From: Sympetrum striolatum
Lineage: Eukaryota > Arthropoda > Insecta > Odonata > Libellulidae
Assembly: GCA_947579665.1 (NCBI GenBank)
Contig: OX388351.1
Location: 51,840,939 to 51,904,938 of the forward strand
DNA: 64,000 nucleotides
Direction of reading: 5' to 3'
Of this stretch, positions 46,561 to 58,022 are shown piece by piece; the first letter of the stretch is position 1; every line of letters starts with the position of its first letter. The notes under the pieces were generated by a model. The model saw only the letters and a list, made by a program, of their open reading frames with translations. It searched no databases and was not told where the DNA came from. The position numbers were made by a program, and so were the translations under genes.

Positions 46561-46876
46561 TTTTTCTCGTTCTTCTATCTATGAATATATTTTCCCTTGC
46601 TTTACGAAGTGTTGACCTAGCGATTTTTTTCTGTACTACGTTCCTTATTTTTATAGCCAGTTTGATAACCTCTAACTGTTGTTGGAATCTTCTAATACAG
46701 GTATTAGATCTAAATAGCAATGGTTAGATTGAGGAACACTGCATAGAGGCTACCTGGAGTGAGGCTATTCTTGCAGTTTGGCTAAAAATACATAAAGTTA
46801 AATCCCCATGTAAACCATCATTACTGAATAGAAATGCTGGAGCGCACAATAGATATGTAGCTAACATTTATGGATT
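46561..46876. other. intergenic DNA, nothing recognised
   Basis: No feature supported. Confidence 0.55.
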
Positions 46877-47145
46877 ATTCAAAGGATAAATTTATTAAAT
46901 AAGTTCAGAGAAATAACGTTCTCAGATGATGTAACCGATATAATGTGACCCCTTTTTATATGGACCGTTCTGATACTGCGAGGAAGATTAGGGAAATAGA
47001 TGCTAGAACGAATCGTTTCAAGAATTCATTTTTTTCCGCGAACTATACGCGAAAGCGATCATTTAGGGAAATAGAGTTAAGGTGCCTGCATCCCCTGCCA
47101 CACGCCGAAAGACGGCTTGCAAGGTTCTTGCATAGACATAGACAT
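46877..47145 (+). mobile_element. 5'-truncated CR1-group LINE, decayed copy 3
   Basis: Begins in the codons for QRINLLNKFREI and keeps TFSDDVTDIM, then a stop replaces Arg, followed by PFYMDRSDTARKIREIDART and NRFKNSFF with a frame change caused by an extra T. The 3' end CACACGCCGAAAGACGGCTT and an ACATAGACAT tail (47131-47145) are present. It is clearly more diverged than the copies at 17.6 and 32.3 kb, so the same lineage inserted here at different times. Confidence 0.9.
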
Positions 47146-48308
47146 TAATTCATTTTATCTTAGATGTGCATGTATGGTACAGTAATGTGCCATAAATGAT
47201 TACAAATTTAGTCTCTAGAATTCAGTGTTAGGTTATCCTGTGCTTAAGTACATGTAATTTTCTTGTTATCGGGAGATGAGAAGTTCTATTACGGTGGGGT
47301 ATTTTTATTAGCTCCAATTTCTTGCTGTAAACTTAGTACATATTCCAAAGGAGTCAGAAAATTCAGTTTAACTCTGATTAAGGTTCTCGAGTCAGAAGCG
47401 GTTCGACTCTCCGCTAAAGCGTTTAAAAACTCAGTGGCATGGATATTCTACGAACTGTGTATATCACTTGTTATCCCCAGGAAACTTTTCTAAGAAGGTT
47501 TTTATCTAGAAGTTTTTCAAATTTAATTTTTTGTTGGCAATCTATGAAATTTCTGTTCCCGTCTCTTTTTGCATCTTGTTGACTTCTGGGATGATATTTT
47601 TCTACCTTTCTATAAATAACCTCTTTGGTATGTGCTTAAAAGACTTATGCTCTCCTCATCGTCATACCTTACAATAGGGAATAAATATTTTAAAGTGAAA
47701 TCCTTGGGAAGTTATTCTATATCCGTTGGTCGGTGACTTTATAATATAGGTTGCTTCTTGCTTCTGTTCCACACTGTCCTGTTTACGATAGCAGAATTCT
47801 ACAATAAGTCCGTCAGTCGTTTGTCGGTGTTCCGGATATTCTTTAAATTTCTGCTCTCACGAATAGAAATATATAATGTAAACAGATATTTATCGACACC
47901 TCTTCAGACTTAAATTTTACTCTCCTCTGCATACAGCTTCCAAAATGGCATTCAGTACGCAAACCCTTGAAGCGTCTCATAATGTTTGACAGTTTGTAAT
48001 TGCTGTTTTGAAAAGTTTCTTTGTGCGTGAAGTTTCCTTCATAATAGATTCGAGTATGGAGTAGAACTAACAAATTCGCCGTTTAGTTCTCCGTGGAGTT
48101 TCTGTTTATACGGGTATGCCTTTGAGGAAAAAAATTGCCCCGGGAATTCTCACAGTGAATTCTCAAGATACCTTTTTACTGTCAGCGTTGACTATTCGTT
48201 TCTCTCCTTATTAGATGCAATTTTATTTAACGCTAGCTGTTTTCCTTCGTTCGATTTTATAAACATGCGTCTTATGTACTTTTTAATTTTCGTCAACCTT
48301 ATTTGTTT
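47146..48308. other. AT-rich intergenic DNA, nothing recognised
   Basis: No feature supported. GCGGTTCGACTCTCC at 47398-47412 resembles a B box but has no tRNA-like partner. Confidence 0.55.
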
Positions 48309-48404
48309 AATAACAGGGTGAAGAAAAACTATCTTTTACAAATACCGCAAGATGGTGGTATCTTGTGGTATTTGTAAAAGATGGTTTTTCTTCACCCTGT
48401 TATT
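48309..48404. repeat. long snap-back hairpin, 45-bp arms
   Basis: Arms at 48309-48353 and 48360-48404 are inverted complements with two mismatches in 45, separated by six bases (GGTGGT). A transcript would fold into an almost perfect hairpin of about 96 nt. No other copy of the arm is in the window, and no tail or target duplication is evident. It could be a foldback MITE, a recent palindromic duplication or a hairpin RNA precursor. Confidence 0.9.
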
Positions 48405-49483
48405 ATGGAGCGATACCACCAAGTCAAGGCCGAAGTTGTTAATTCTTATTTGTTTATTTAAATTGAAGAATTGATCTCTATAATGGGTTACAATAATGCG
48501 TACATCTAAATGTTGCGTTGATTATTTTTTTTTAATTAAAGAATCAGTATATTCATCTCCTGGAGAACTGTGTTTTACGTATCGATTTTAGGATAAAGAT
48601 TCGAAGTCTCATTTACTCATTAATTGCATATTTGTTAACAGTGGACTTTAAACACGATATGGGAAGGTGTTATCTCGTGAAAGGCCATTACATCATTCAT
48701 TGGTGGACTTAAGTGTAACTTGTTGTGGATAGACTCGAAAGCCTATAATCAGCATAATTAATTTTGGTAATTATTTAATTTGATATCTCTTTATGACCTT
48801 AATGTATCTATCTCATCATCGGATCAGCATCAATCATTGGTGAATCCAGGGAGATGAGGAAATGCAGATCACCCTTATACCCTTGATGACTTGGTAGTAG
48901 ATACTAACAATTTGCCTATAGTATGACGAGAAGCTTCAATTTTATTCCGATTGGCGTATTATTTATAAAATAACTGTGTCTGCTGCATTTATCGTAAAAA
49001 ATGAACTTATGGACAAAATGGCAAAAAGTGTTCTGGAATGAGATTCCATTAGGAAATTGTCTTAGATCGCACCCCCACTCCCAAGTTCTGCCCCTGGCAT
49101 CATTGCTTCTTATAGTAATCGTAGAGTCGATATTTTTACTTATTGCAACTTTCACTTGTCTCTTAATTTTATTACAATGGTTGCTCCGTCTTTCTGTTCA
49201 TTATTTCAGCCGGTAGGCCTTTTTGAATATGAAAACCTGCGTCAGTCGCTACTCATAGCTTTGGAGATCCAATAAGATTTTTTAATCAAGATGAGTAAGA
49301 TTGTTAGACTTTGCTTTTATCACAGACATGGACAAGACTGAGACAAAGTAAATGTCATATACATTTCTTTCTATATTTTTATACATATATACCACCTTTG
49401 CACTACTATTGACTCATATCCATAGACTACCTGAAGGAAACCAATAACCTACAATAATGGTTGTAAAATCAAAGTTTACGATG
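48405..49483. other. AT-rich intergenic DNA, nothing recognised
   Basis: No feature supported. Confidence 0.6.
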
Positions 49484-49821
49484 GTTTACAACTGGGGTAT
49501 CAAAACTGCGACCCGCGGGCCATATGCGATCCCCGAGGCCCTCTCATCCGGCCCGTGGAGACTTTTTTTTATCTACGGAAAAGAATCACGGAAATTTACG
49601 TGTATCCTGTCAAGATCAGCCGCCGCTTACGTGGACGTAACGTTTTTACCGAATTATAATAGAATAATTGCTATATTGAATAATATTTAATTGATATTTA
49701 AAAACAGCATATATGTTTGATTATTTTTTATTTGAACCCTGAATGTGGTCGGCCCACGAACTGCTGTTTGATATTTAATGCGGCCCCCGGGCTGAAAAGT
49801 TTGGAGACCCCTGGTGTATAA
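49484..49821. mobile_element. hAT-like MITE with 8-bp target duplication
   Basis: The element spans 49492-49813. The left end CTGGGGTATCAAAACTGCGA resembles the complement of the right end, which reads CAGGGGTCTCCAAACTTTTC outward-in, and both continue into GGGCC-rich sequence. The flanks GTTTACAA (49484-49491) and GTGTATAA (49814-49821) agree at 6 of 8 bases and fit the NTNNNNAN preference of hAT elements. The interior has no transposase. A 77-residue frame across the left end is artefactual. Mismatches in the ends and duplication suggest an old copy. Confidence 0.75.
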
Positions 49822-49959
49822 GGATGGCGATGCTATGGATAGATCATATTAGAAACAATTTTGATATCGCGTCCCTGCAATGCGTTACACCGGCAACTAT
49901 TTGTCTCACCAACCGCCATATACTGCTTCTTATGCCACATAGATTGGCATCGTCTTATT

Positions 49960-50600
49960 AGCAGGGTTACTTTCTAGCATAATCGCCTCGCTATGATGCG
50001 TCTCATCGTGCAACCAGCATCCACAACTTCCTCCCGTCTTATGCCCATGTCACTCCCTCCCCTCTCTTCGTCTTTTCTTCTTGAATAGGACGGCTGTAGC
50101 GGCGCATTATCATGGGCTGTTTGATCTCTCAAGAGATGGCGGTGTTCTGGGCTCAGCCGGCTCCCATTGTTCTCCGCTGTGTGCTGCCTGCCACTTCACA
50201 TTCCCCCTTCCTTGCATCCCGTCTCTCACCACCTTCGCAATGCAAGGCCCTTCTCTTGCCTTCTCTTTCATCGCCGTCCCCTTTCGTGCGATTCTCTCCG
50301 TCTGGCGAAACTGCCGTTCTCTTTCTCCCGATCCGTCTTATTTTTCAAGCCTAGGAAACTTCGTTTTTTCCGCTCTTCGCGAGGGGCATTCTCGAAAATT
50401 TCGTTGGATGATCGTGTTAGGAAGAAGTGCGGGTATGTCCCGGTTGATCCCGGAGGTCCGGGTTCGATTCCCCGCGGTGCTTCTCGGATCGATTTGGTTG
50501 CGCGTTCTTTTCTCGGGTGGCTTTGTTGCGGTTGGCGGCTGTCATGCGTGTTCTTGTATCAAGAAGGCACTCGTAAATCTACGTTGCAAAAATATTAACG
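49960..50600. other. GC/CpG-rich island 16
   Basis: GC-rich block with overlapping frames of 80, 143 and 182 residues on the plus strand, all Ser/Pro/Leu/Arg-rich and unrecognised. A B-box-like GGGTTCGATTCCCC sits at 50459-50472 but no A box is at tRNA spacing. Confidence 0.45.
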
Positions 50601-50910
50601 CGAACATTTTTATTTTTCGGAAATCTTGACGAATTTGGATATTATTCGAAATTATTTCTATCATCTATTTTACCATAATTGTTAATTTTACATAAATTGG
50701 TTGCGGGTTTATTTACTCCTCGTTTTTTTGATTGTATTTACTTTAATTGTATCTTTTTTGTTCAGTGGTATATACATACATTGTAGCAGTGTACTATTAA
50801 CCATCAACCGTTGGGCATTCTTCTTCTGATTCTTGCTACTATATGAGGAGATTGAAATTTAAAAGTCTATCCTTCTATCAGTCAACTTTCGTCAGTGTTA
50901 TTAAAACAAG

Positions 50911-50995
50911 CAATTAGGAAAAAATATGCTCTACTGGAGAACACACACTAAGGGGGTGTGATGAACCTGCGCAAACTCCGCTAGTTATTCACGAA
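50911..50995 (+). repeat. repeat family R, body fragment
   Basis: TTAGGAAAAAATATGC, GGAGAACACACAC and AAGGGGGTGTGATGAACCTG followed by CGCAAACTCCGCTAG align with 62383-62458 of the better copy and, for the first part, with 56317-56352. The upstream GAGATTGAGAC end is not present at the expected distance. Confidence 0.65.
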
Positions 50996-52249
50996 CAACC
51001 TTAAATGTTTTAAATGAACAGTAAGTTTTCTCTTAAAATTTGAATTCACCTCTAAACTGCTCTAAAACTTTGTTTTCTTAGAGTGAAGTATTGTAATATT
51101 ATTGTTTTGATAAAAAAAGGGGTTTCCTGCTCCATCTGAAATTTTTGATATTTTCCTTGAATGATTTGTTACTTTCTGAGAGAATATTGCTTTAATTTCA
51201 CCATCCGAAAGATTTTAAAATATTCCAATCGAATTATTTATAACTATATGGAATAATTTGTCATAAACGTCACTTTTTCATTCTTCGATGTATCTTCTAC
51301 TAAATTTATCTATCTATCTACTTATTGTTTTGGTACTATGTAATTTCGCAGTCGCACTCCAGAATAAAGTATTGTGCTTATATTTCTGATAAAGCTGTAA
51401 TATTTTACCTGCTAATTGTGGTATGCGAGTGGTATAGAATGTAGAAACCCGATGTACCAAAGAAGAAGTTGTGAAAGTTTGGAGAATTCGGCATAAAATC
51501 TAAGAAGAAGGATGATTATTTCAGTGAAACATTCAATTTTGTCTAAAGAACTGAAAATTTGACACATTTCTCTGCCTTGGAATTCGAAATAAATCTTTTG
51601 ATTCGTATCGTAGACATACAGCTCCTAGTGCAATAATGTTTCATTTATATGCGTAGTGAAAGAGGTCTTATGAATTATTTTGAGGTTTTTTTTATACGTA
51701 TAAAGCACATTTTATAATTTTCCAGTCCACCTCGTTTTTTTTTTTCAAAAATGTCATCACCAGTTGTCTTATTTTTTTCTGACGATCGAATTTATTTGTT
51801 GAATCGATGTATTATAAGACAGTATCATACATCAAGGCTTAGAATTATATGAAGAAAATTGGCCTCTTTAATTATATTTACATAGCTTATAGTCGGTTGC
51901 ATGCAAATTCTTTGAAAATGAACTCTTAGAAAGCAAATTCTTCAAACGATCAATTCTTCGACTGACGATTTCTTTGAAAATAGATCTCATTGGAATAGGT
52001 AAACCTACCTAACCCATTCCCAAAAATTAACTGATGAACTTTCAACTTAACATTAGTTTCGTTAATACAAATTTTGGATAACTTCGGATTAATTACAGTG
52101 TTCTATATTTAAAGAATTTGTCATTCAAAGACGCGATCTTCCGAAGAATTCGTTTTCGAACACTTTGTATGCTTCCCTCCCTGGTATTGTAAAGTTATAA
52201 GAATACCTACTGTTTTCTCTTTCCTACTATCTTATAATGATTTTCATTC
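50996..52249. other. AT-rich intergenic DNA, nothing recognised
   Basis: No feature supported. Confidence 0.6.
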
Positions 52250-52800
52250 AGATGGAAATGTTAAAATTAGAGAATCACGCGACGCAAGAGGAAAAACATC
52301 GTCTTGGTATGAATCTCGAATAAGAAAAGGGGCAAAGTCGTCCCTTTGATACGCCGTTTCTCTCAAATTGATTATTTCTCGTATCTTAGCGGAGGAATTC
52401 GTTGAAGTCTCCTTCCTCCTCAATTCATTCGCTCTCCTCAAACACGTACGTCACACGTCCCCTCCCCCTGAGGCGTGTCTTGGGGGCCCCTCCTCTCTCC
52501 TCTCCGCTCCGCCCAACGCCCCTCCTCCGGCTGCCATCGCGACCACAAGAATGCGCCACGGACTCCATTATCATATTTCCCTAGTCGTCTTTCCTTATTC
52601 CTATTCCCGAATCGATCCCAGGAGCCTTGTTGATGCCGCTCTTTTGTGGCTTCCACGGACACTGTGAGGGTTACTCATGTTAAGAGATCGGACAGTTGAA
52701 TAACTCCCGACTGCTTTTTGATTGGCCCTTGTGGCAAGTGGGGTTCGTTCTTCTCTAAGAACCTCTCTACCGCTCAGTTACTCGAACGAGTTATCGCCGT
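52250..52800. other. GC/CpG-rich island 17
   Basis: GC-rich block, pyrimidine-rich at 52450-52530. Frames up to 99 residues on both strands, none recognised. Confidence 0.45.
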
Positions 52801-52942
52801 GTTCAAATGCCTGTAGGATGATACAGGTTATCCGATTGCTGATTATCCGTGGTTTTCGAAAGTCGTTTCTTCAAAGGGAAAGAAATATATTTTCGGTTAT
52901 ATTAGACAAACGGCTGACTGATAATGGACTTTGATTGGCGAA

Positions 52943-52980
52943 ATCGAGATTGAAAAGTTACATCTTCCATGTTACCGGTA
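52943..52980 (+). repeat. repeat family R, short diverged fragment
   Basis: ATCGAGATTGAAAAGTTACA followed by TCTTCCATGTTACCGG resembles the family-R start at 62236-62272. Low similarity beyond this. Confidence 0.35.
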
Positions 52981-55973
52981 AGGCTGAGAAACGGTAAAAT
53001 TAAGATTAGTATATTGAAAGAAATAGAATCCATTAGATTCCCGAGTACTGGAAATTTACAAATTACTGTTTGAGATTCAGGAAATTGTGAGAAAAGTTCA
53101 TCATCGTTGGGTATTTAAAGGGTACGTGTAACATCCGTAAAAGATCGTTCAATTCAATGCAAAGTTGTATAATAAAATACAAAATTATGCAAGAAAATAA
53201 AAAAACATACAAGACAACAAAAAATTATAGAGATTATTATATATTATAAATTTTATAATTATTACAATATCGCAATAATAGAAATTCTACGTAAACATAA
53301 AAAGGAACATTAATGCTAGGGAAAAATATTATTATAAAGGTATAATTCGAAAGAAAATAAGTATTCAATGGCGCGTTACAACACTTTAATATAAGTAGTT
53401 TATCATCACAGCAAGTAAATTTAAGATTTAGAACGCAAAATTTAATTTATTTCAAGGAATAATATAGAATGTTTATTTAATAATAAGGAATATATCGAAC
53501 TTAATGTAGCCTAGTTTTTAGAAATTTTCACTCAAAAATGTAGGTTCTTTACATTTGGTGCACAATATCCTAAAGAATTAAAATCTAAATTCTAAATCGC
53601 ACGGTAAATCTCATTACTGGCTTTTCAATGAAGTAAGTGATGGAAATTTTACATTTATTGTCAACCAGGTATAAGTTCATGAGCTACACATTTGTAACAT
53701 ATTTTAAGATTCTCCGATGCTGACAATGGAGGAAATTGAGAACGAATTCCTATATTTAGCGCTCGCTAAATTAATGCTAATAATTTGTGTCTTTCATCTG
53801 CTTTCACTCCTTGCAAATTTGAGAACTAAGCCATGGCGTTTTTTGTGTCAGTTTTTATTTTCAGTTTGGAATCCTGATCCTTTTTCTAACATATCTCCCA
53901 AAACCTATTCTGAACGTAATATTTATGTTCCACAAAATTTTTGTGGAATTGTAGTGGTTTTTTTGTAATATTTGAGTTAGTAAATACGAAATTCCACCAA
54001 CTAACGCTGAAGTATATTTATTTAATGTATAGTTTTATATTAGTATTTTGATATGTTTTGCATTAATGTTAAGAATTTTCGGTGTTCATTTTGCGTTTTG
54101 TATAGCACTAGCTAGACTTCTATGAAATGTATGATAATTTCATGAAATGATAAATTACCTCAACAAACTTAACATGTAACGCTCATGGCCATTGATGAAA
54201 TGAATGAATAACTTATTACGATATTACTCACGAGACACAGTGATACATTACAATTATATTTAAACAATCGTTATACTTAATTGAATTTAATTTTAGCCTC
54301 CCTTCATATTTCCTTGTGGAAGTATGGCGTTAAACCCACGTGCATATGAAGCTAAGTAAGAAGAGAAAATTTTCCTAGTAACTCGCTTTCATTCTTTCAA
54401 GAGCGCTTGATTCCGTAGCCCGAACGATAGAGAAATATATATTAGTAAGGCAGTGAAACGAGTTTTTATATCTAAAGTAAGTAAGTCTCTCTCTCTATGA
54501 ATAAAGCTATATTCCGTAAATTCTATTTGGATATATCTAGCAGCAGATAGCTAAGTAGATGATTACAATCATTCATTTCCATTTTCTTTCTGTGCGTATG
54601 CTTGCCAAACAACCTTTTGATCTCATCTAATGCTAGCTGATCTACTTGGAACTCGACTATTTGCATATTTATCTTCAATACCTTCTTTTCAAGATATAAG
54701 GATAACTTTTCCGAAAGAGTAGTAAGCTAAATTCGTTAAAAGTGCGCGTAAATTAAGGAAAAAAATTACATCTTTATTACTCAACTCTCCAAAAATCTTC
54801 CTGTATTGTTCATTATTTATAGCTTACGTAAAAGATGATTCTAAAAAATCTCAAATTCGCTGTCAAGATGCTCTATTTTATTTCTTCATCACCAACGTTG
54901 TAACTTCTTGTATGTTCATAAGGCGATAAATTGTTTTATGATGTATCGAAACCATGTTTTCAAAACTTAGCTTAATAGTAATTGTGAACTCAGTTAAAGT
55001 ATAACAGTTTTCTAAGGTTCTGCGGATTTTTTGGTAATTTATGGTTTTTCGTTTAGCTTTATGGATCCATCAAAATTCTCGGTCTTGACAGACTTTCTTA
55101 GGTACCTTATAATTACAATGATAATTACCTGATAATCCGTGGACGTACTGAAAACTATTGTGCATAATGTTTAATTGGAATGAATGTATCTGCGCTACGT
55201 GTACATTTATTTTTAAAGATTACAATATTATTGCGCTTTCTAAGAAATTATTATGTATTAATCGTAGATTATTTTATTTCATTTGCAAACGTTTAATTTA
55301 TCCTTTTTCGTTTTTCCTCGTCTCTGTTATTTTCGCCTGGAGGTAGTTATTAATAGAGTTGTCACCTTAGGAAGGGTTCATTTCGGGAGATTTTCTATTT
55401 AGGTGCCTAAAGTTCGAGGATACTTTCTCTCTGTTAAAAAAGATCGAAACCAAATTTTTGTTATAACTAAGCTAAAGATTTATATTCCAACTGAATTTAT
55501 TGTGGTGCCTTACTTCCGAATATATTCTTGTTGAACTAATCGGTCAATTCACATAAGGAATTAAAATGTAATGGCGTACTGGTCGCCTAAAATAAACTCG
55601 TCATGGAATGTTTCTCATGAATCGGGTTACATGTATCTGGCTGAAAGAATTAACGAATGTCAGTTGAAACGCACATATAAGCAGATTTTTGAATATTCTG
55701 GGAGAGACGCGTCCAAATCAGCCAAATTCAGGGAGAATGTCGGAGTTCCGCGAGATGTGGCAATCTTCGTAATAAACCTTCTAATTGTTTTATATATATG
55801 TTAGAAAGAAAAATTAAAATTATTCTTTCAGGATTAAATGCAATTTATTAATTGTTTATGTAAAATACAGGGTAAAGATTTCTTTTTATCAGTAGTTAGT
55901 GTTTGAAAATTTAGTACTAAATTTGGAGAGAACCGACGAAGGATGGATAAAAGAGAAGGTTAAATTCAGTCTT
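52981..55973. other. AT-rich intergenic DNA, nothing recognised
   Basis: About 3 kb, the longest blank stretch. A 77-residue frame at 55571-55804 with mixed composition is not low-complexity, but I recognise no family and see no exon context. Confidence 0.5.
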
Positions 55974-55980
55974 AAGTCAC

Positions 55981-56186
55981 ATCTCGCTCTTTCACAAATC
56001 ATTTATAATTACTATTATAATTCACAAGCTAAAACAACCAATCTTGGCGTTTGGTTGTTTTAGCTTGTGAATTATAGTAGTAATTATATATGTTAAATTC
56101 AGTTTCAAGTCAATTATCTTGGGGTTTAGTTGTTAGCTTGTGAATTATAATAGTAATTATAAACGATTCGTGAAAGAGCGAGATTG
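55981..56186. repeat. compound palindrome with a partly duplicated arm
   Basis: The left arm (55981-56041) pairs with a near right arm (56051-56090: TTGGTTGTTTTAGCTTGTGA and following) and also, over its whole length, with a far right arm (56125-56186) that reaches the AAAGAGCGAGAT end. The right side thus contains two versions of TAGCTTGTGAATTATA. The left and far right ends are mirror copies of the family-R terminus (CTCGCTCTTTCAC and GTGAAAGAGCGAG). It looks like a foldback element or an R element next to an inverted fragment of itself, with later partial duplication. Confidence 0.8.
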
Positions 56187-56360
56187 AGACTACGAGGTCT
56201 CATCTTACATCGTAATCTATTTCATTCAATATTTTAGTGTAAAGATTTTAAATCGAAAGTAAAAAGCAAATTGAGGGAAATATTTTGCGGGTTTACATAA
56301 AAAATTACGTTATCACTTAGGAAAAAATAAACCCTGCAGGAAAACTCCAACAGTAAGAAA
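56161..56360 (+). repeat. repeat family R, long copy 1
   Basis: Starts at GAGCGAGATTGAGACT with TCTCATCTTACAT after it. About 138 bp downstream are TTAGGAAAAAATAAACCC and GCAGGAAAACTCC (56317-56348). The same two blocks occur about 147 bp apart in the 62.2-kb copy. The part between is AT-rich and less conserved. No coding frame. The class is unknown. Confidence 0.65.
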
Positions 56361-56729
56361 AACGTACTTATATTCGAAACTAAAATTTAAAAGGTATAAA
56401 GATAGAATAAGATAAAATAAAAATTGAGTCTCAAGAACGAACCTAGAATAAATGATTGATCAACATACATTGAATCATCAGAGGACAGTAGTAGATTAAA
56501 GCTATAGACGTTGGAAAAACGTAAGGGGTCAAACTGTTTATTTAAACAACTATTATTACCTTTAAATTTATATTTATTCGTTCTTACATTCTGAAATGCA
56601 CAGATTCAGACGATATATGGTGAAAATTCATCATGTAAAATTAAAAAGTACTATCTCGTTTCCTTCATTTTACGTGCTTACATTCGTTGTTTTACTCGAG
56701 TTATGTTAGTTTTCAATCCAGGATTAACC
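56361..56729. other. AT-rich intergenic DNA, nothing recognised
   Basis: No feature supported. Confidence 0.6.
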
Positions 56730-57330
56730 TCAATCTCGTTTATTACGAATGAGGCGGGGAAGCGCGTCCTTTTCTAGAGGGGCTATAAGCTTGGGGAATA
56801 GCTGTAGGAATGGAGAGTCTGCAGCAAATCGCAGATGAAATCAAGCTGAGTCGGTAGGCGTGATGTGTGCGGGGGAAGCGTGCCGAGGGGATCCGCATTG
56901 GAAACACAAAAGGCCTCCTCTGATGAGTCGACAGAAATCGCATCGATCCCTCGAATTTGGACCCGTGCCCCGAAGCGGAGGAATTCTCCCTCAAATTGTT
57001 TTCCTCCCCAAAGGGAAATTCCCTACCGCTTATTAAAACCTCGCTGCTGCCTCTTCGGAAATTGCTCTAAAAAACGTTGTATCCTTCGCAAAGTCGGCTG
57101 TGGCGCGGTTATGGAATCTTTATGGTATAAATGGGTTGAGGAAAGTGGGTGGTGTTAATCGAAATTGCTTGTTGAGTATTTTGGTTGGAGGGTTGAAAGT
57201 GAAAATCATACCCTATTTTGTGATTCTCTCTCTCCCTCTCGCTCGCTATTTTGGTTTGATTTCTGGGAATTTGTAAATGAATAGGAACTTCGTCTTTATT
57301 TTCAGCCGGCTCGTGCGAACTTGTTCTTAG
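56730..57330. other. GC/CpG-rich island 18
   Basis: CpG-bearing block, strongest at 56750-57110. Frames of 83-97 residues on both strands are unrecognised. A (TC)-rich run lies at 57225-57245. Confidence 0.45.
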
Positions 57331-57980
57331 AATTCTCCGAATCTGTCCTAATCCTAAATCTTTCTTATACGATGGTAGTAGAAGGATGTACATAAGAATA
57401 CAGTCGTCTTTATTGGCAGAAATTGTGACTAGAATTTCTCACCCTCCTATATCACCCATGTCCAATGTAATATTCATCAAATGGATGCAGCTTTTTATAA
57501 GTTGAGGTACTAAAATCCAGCTGTAAATTCTGAATATTATTTCAATATTTTATCACGAACTGTTTTACTCTCATTTCTTCACTTAGATTTCAAGTTAGGA
57601 AAATAAGGAAATATTTCTTTATTTAGGAATGCTTTGAACGGATAAATACTCCGTATGGTTTACAACCTGTTACTTGAAATACTGGTATCCTAAACTACAT
57701 GCAAGTAGGTAATATATTGGAAAATGTATTAAAATTTTCCCCAGGAAATCAAGAAAAAGAGGTCACGCTCTTTCAAAACTTCGCAGGTAATTAAATCTAA
57801 GTAAGCCCTGCTTTTATTTTACAGATACTTAGAAGTTCAGAGTCAGGTAAAGTAGATCTCTATCTATTAATTTTGTCTTGAGTTTTACCTGGTTTCCTAC
57901 AGTCCCCGAATTATTTTAAAATGTTTATACAGCTCTTTGGACAACATTTTTGACACTAGTCATAAATAATAAAGACTGGA
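57331..57980. other. AT-rich intergenic DNA, nothing recognised
   Basis: No feature supported. Confidence 0.6.
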
Positions 57981-58022
57981 AAACAAAAAACAACGGAGAA
58001 CAATCTCCGTTGTTTTTTGTTT
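57981..58022. repeat. perfect 19-bp hairpin
   Basis: AAACAAAAAACAACGGAGA (57981-57999) and its exact complement (58004-58022) are separated by ACAA. The GC-containing apex and A/T-rich base end in a T run on the plus strand, which gives the outline of an intrinsic terminator, but that function is not expected in this eukaryotic setting. Confidence 0.9.

Noticed and set aside
50459..50472. B-box-like GGGTTCGATTCCCC
   Set aside because: No A box at tRNA or SINE spacing; lies in GC-rich DNA where such words arise by chance.
50081..50629. 182-residue open frame, the second longest
   Set aside because: Three overlapping frames are open, composition follows base bias, and no motif or exon boundary was recognised.
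55571..55804. 77-residue frame with balanced composition
   Set aside because: No homology I recognise, no neighbouring exon or splice context; left as unproven.
57981..58022. Bacterial-type intrinsic terminator
   Set aside because: The shape fits, but the setting is eukaryotic intergenic DNA with no upstream gene.
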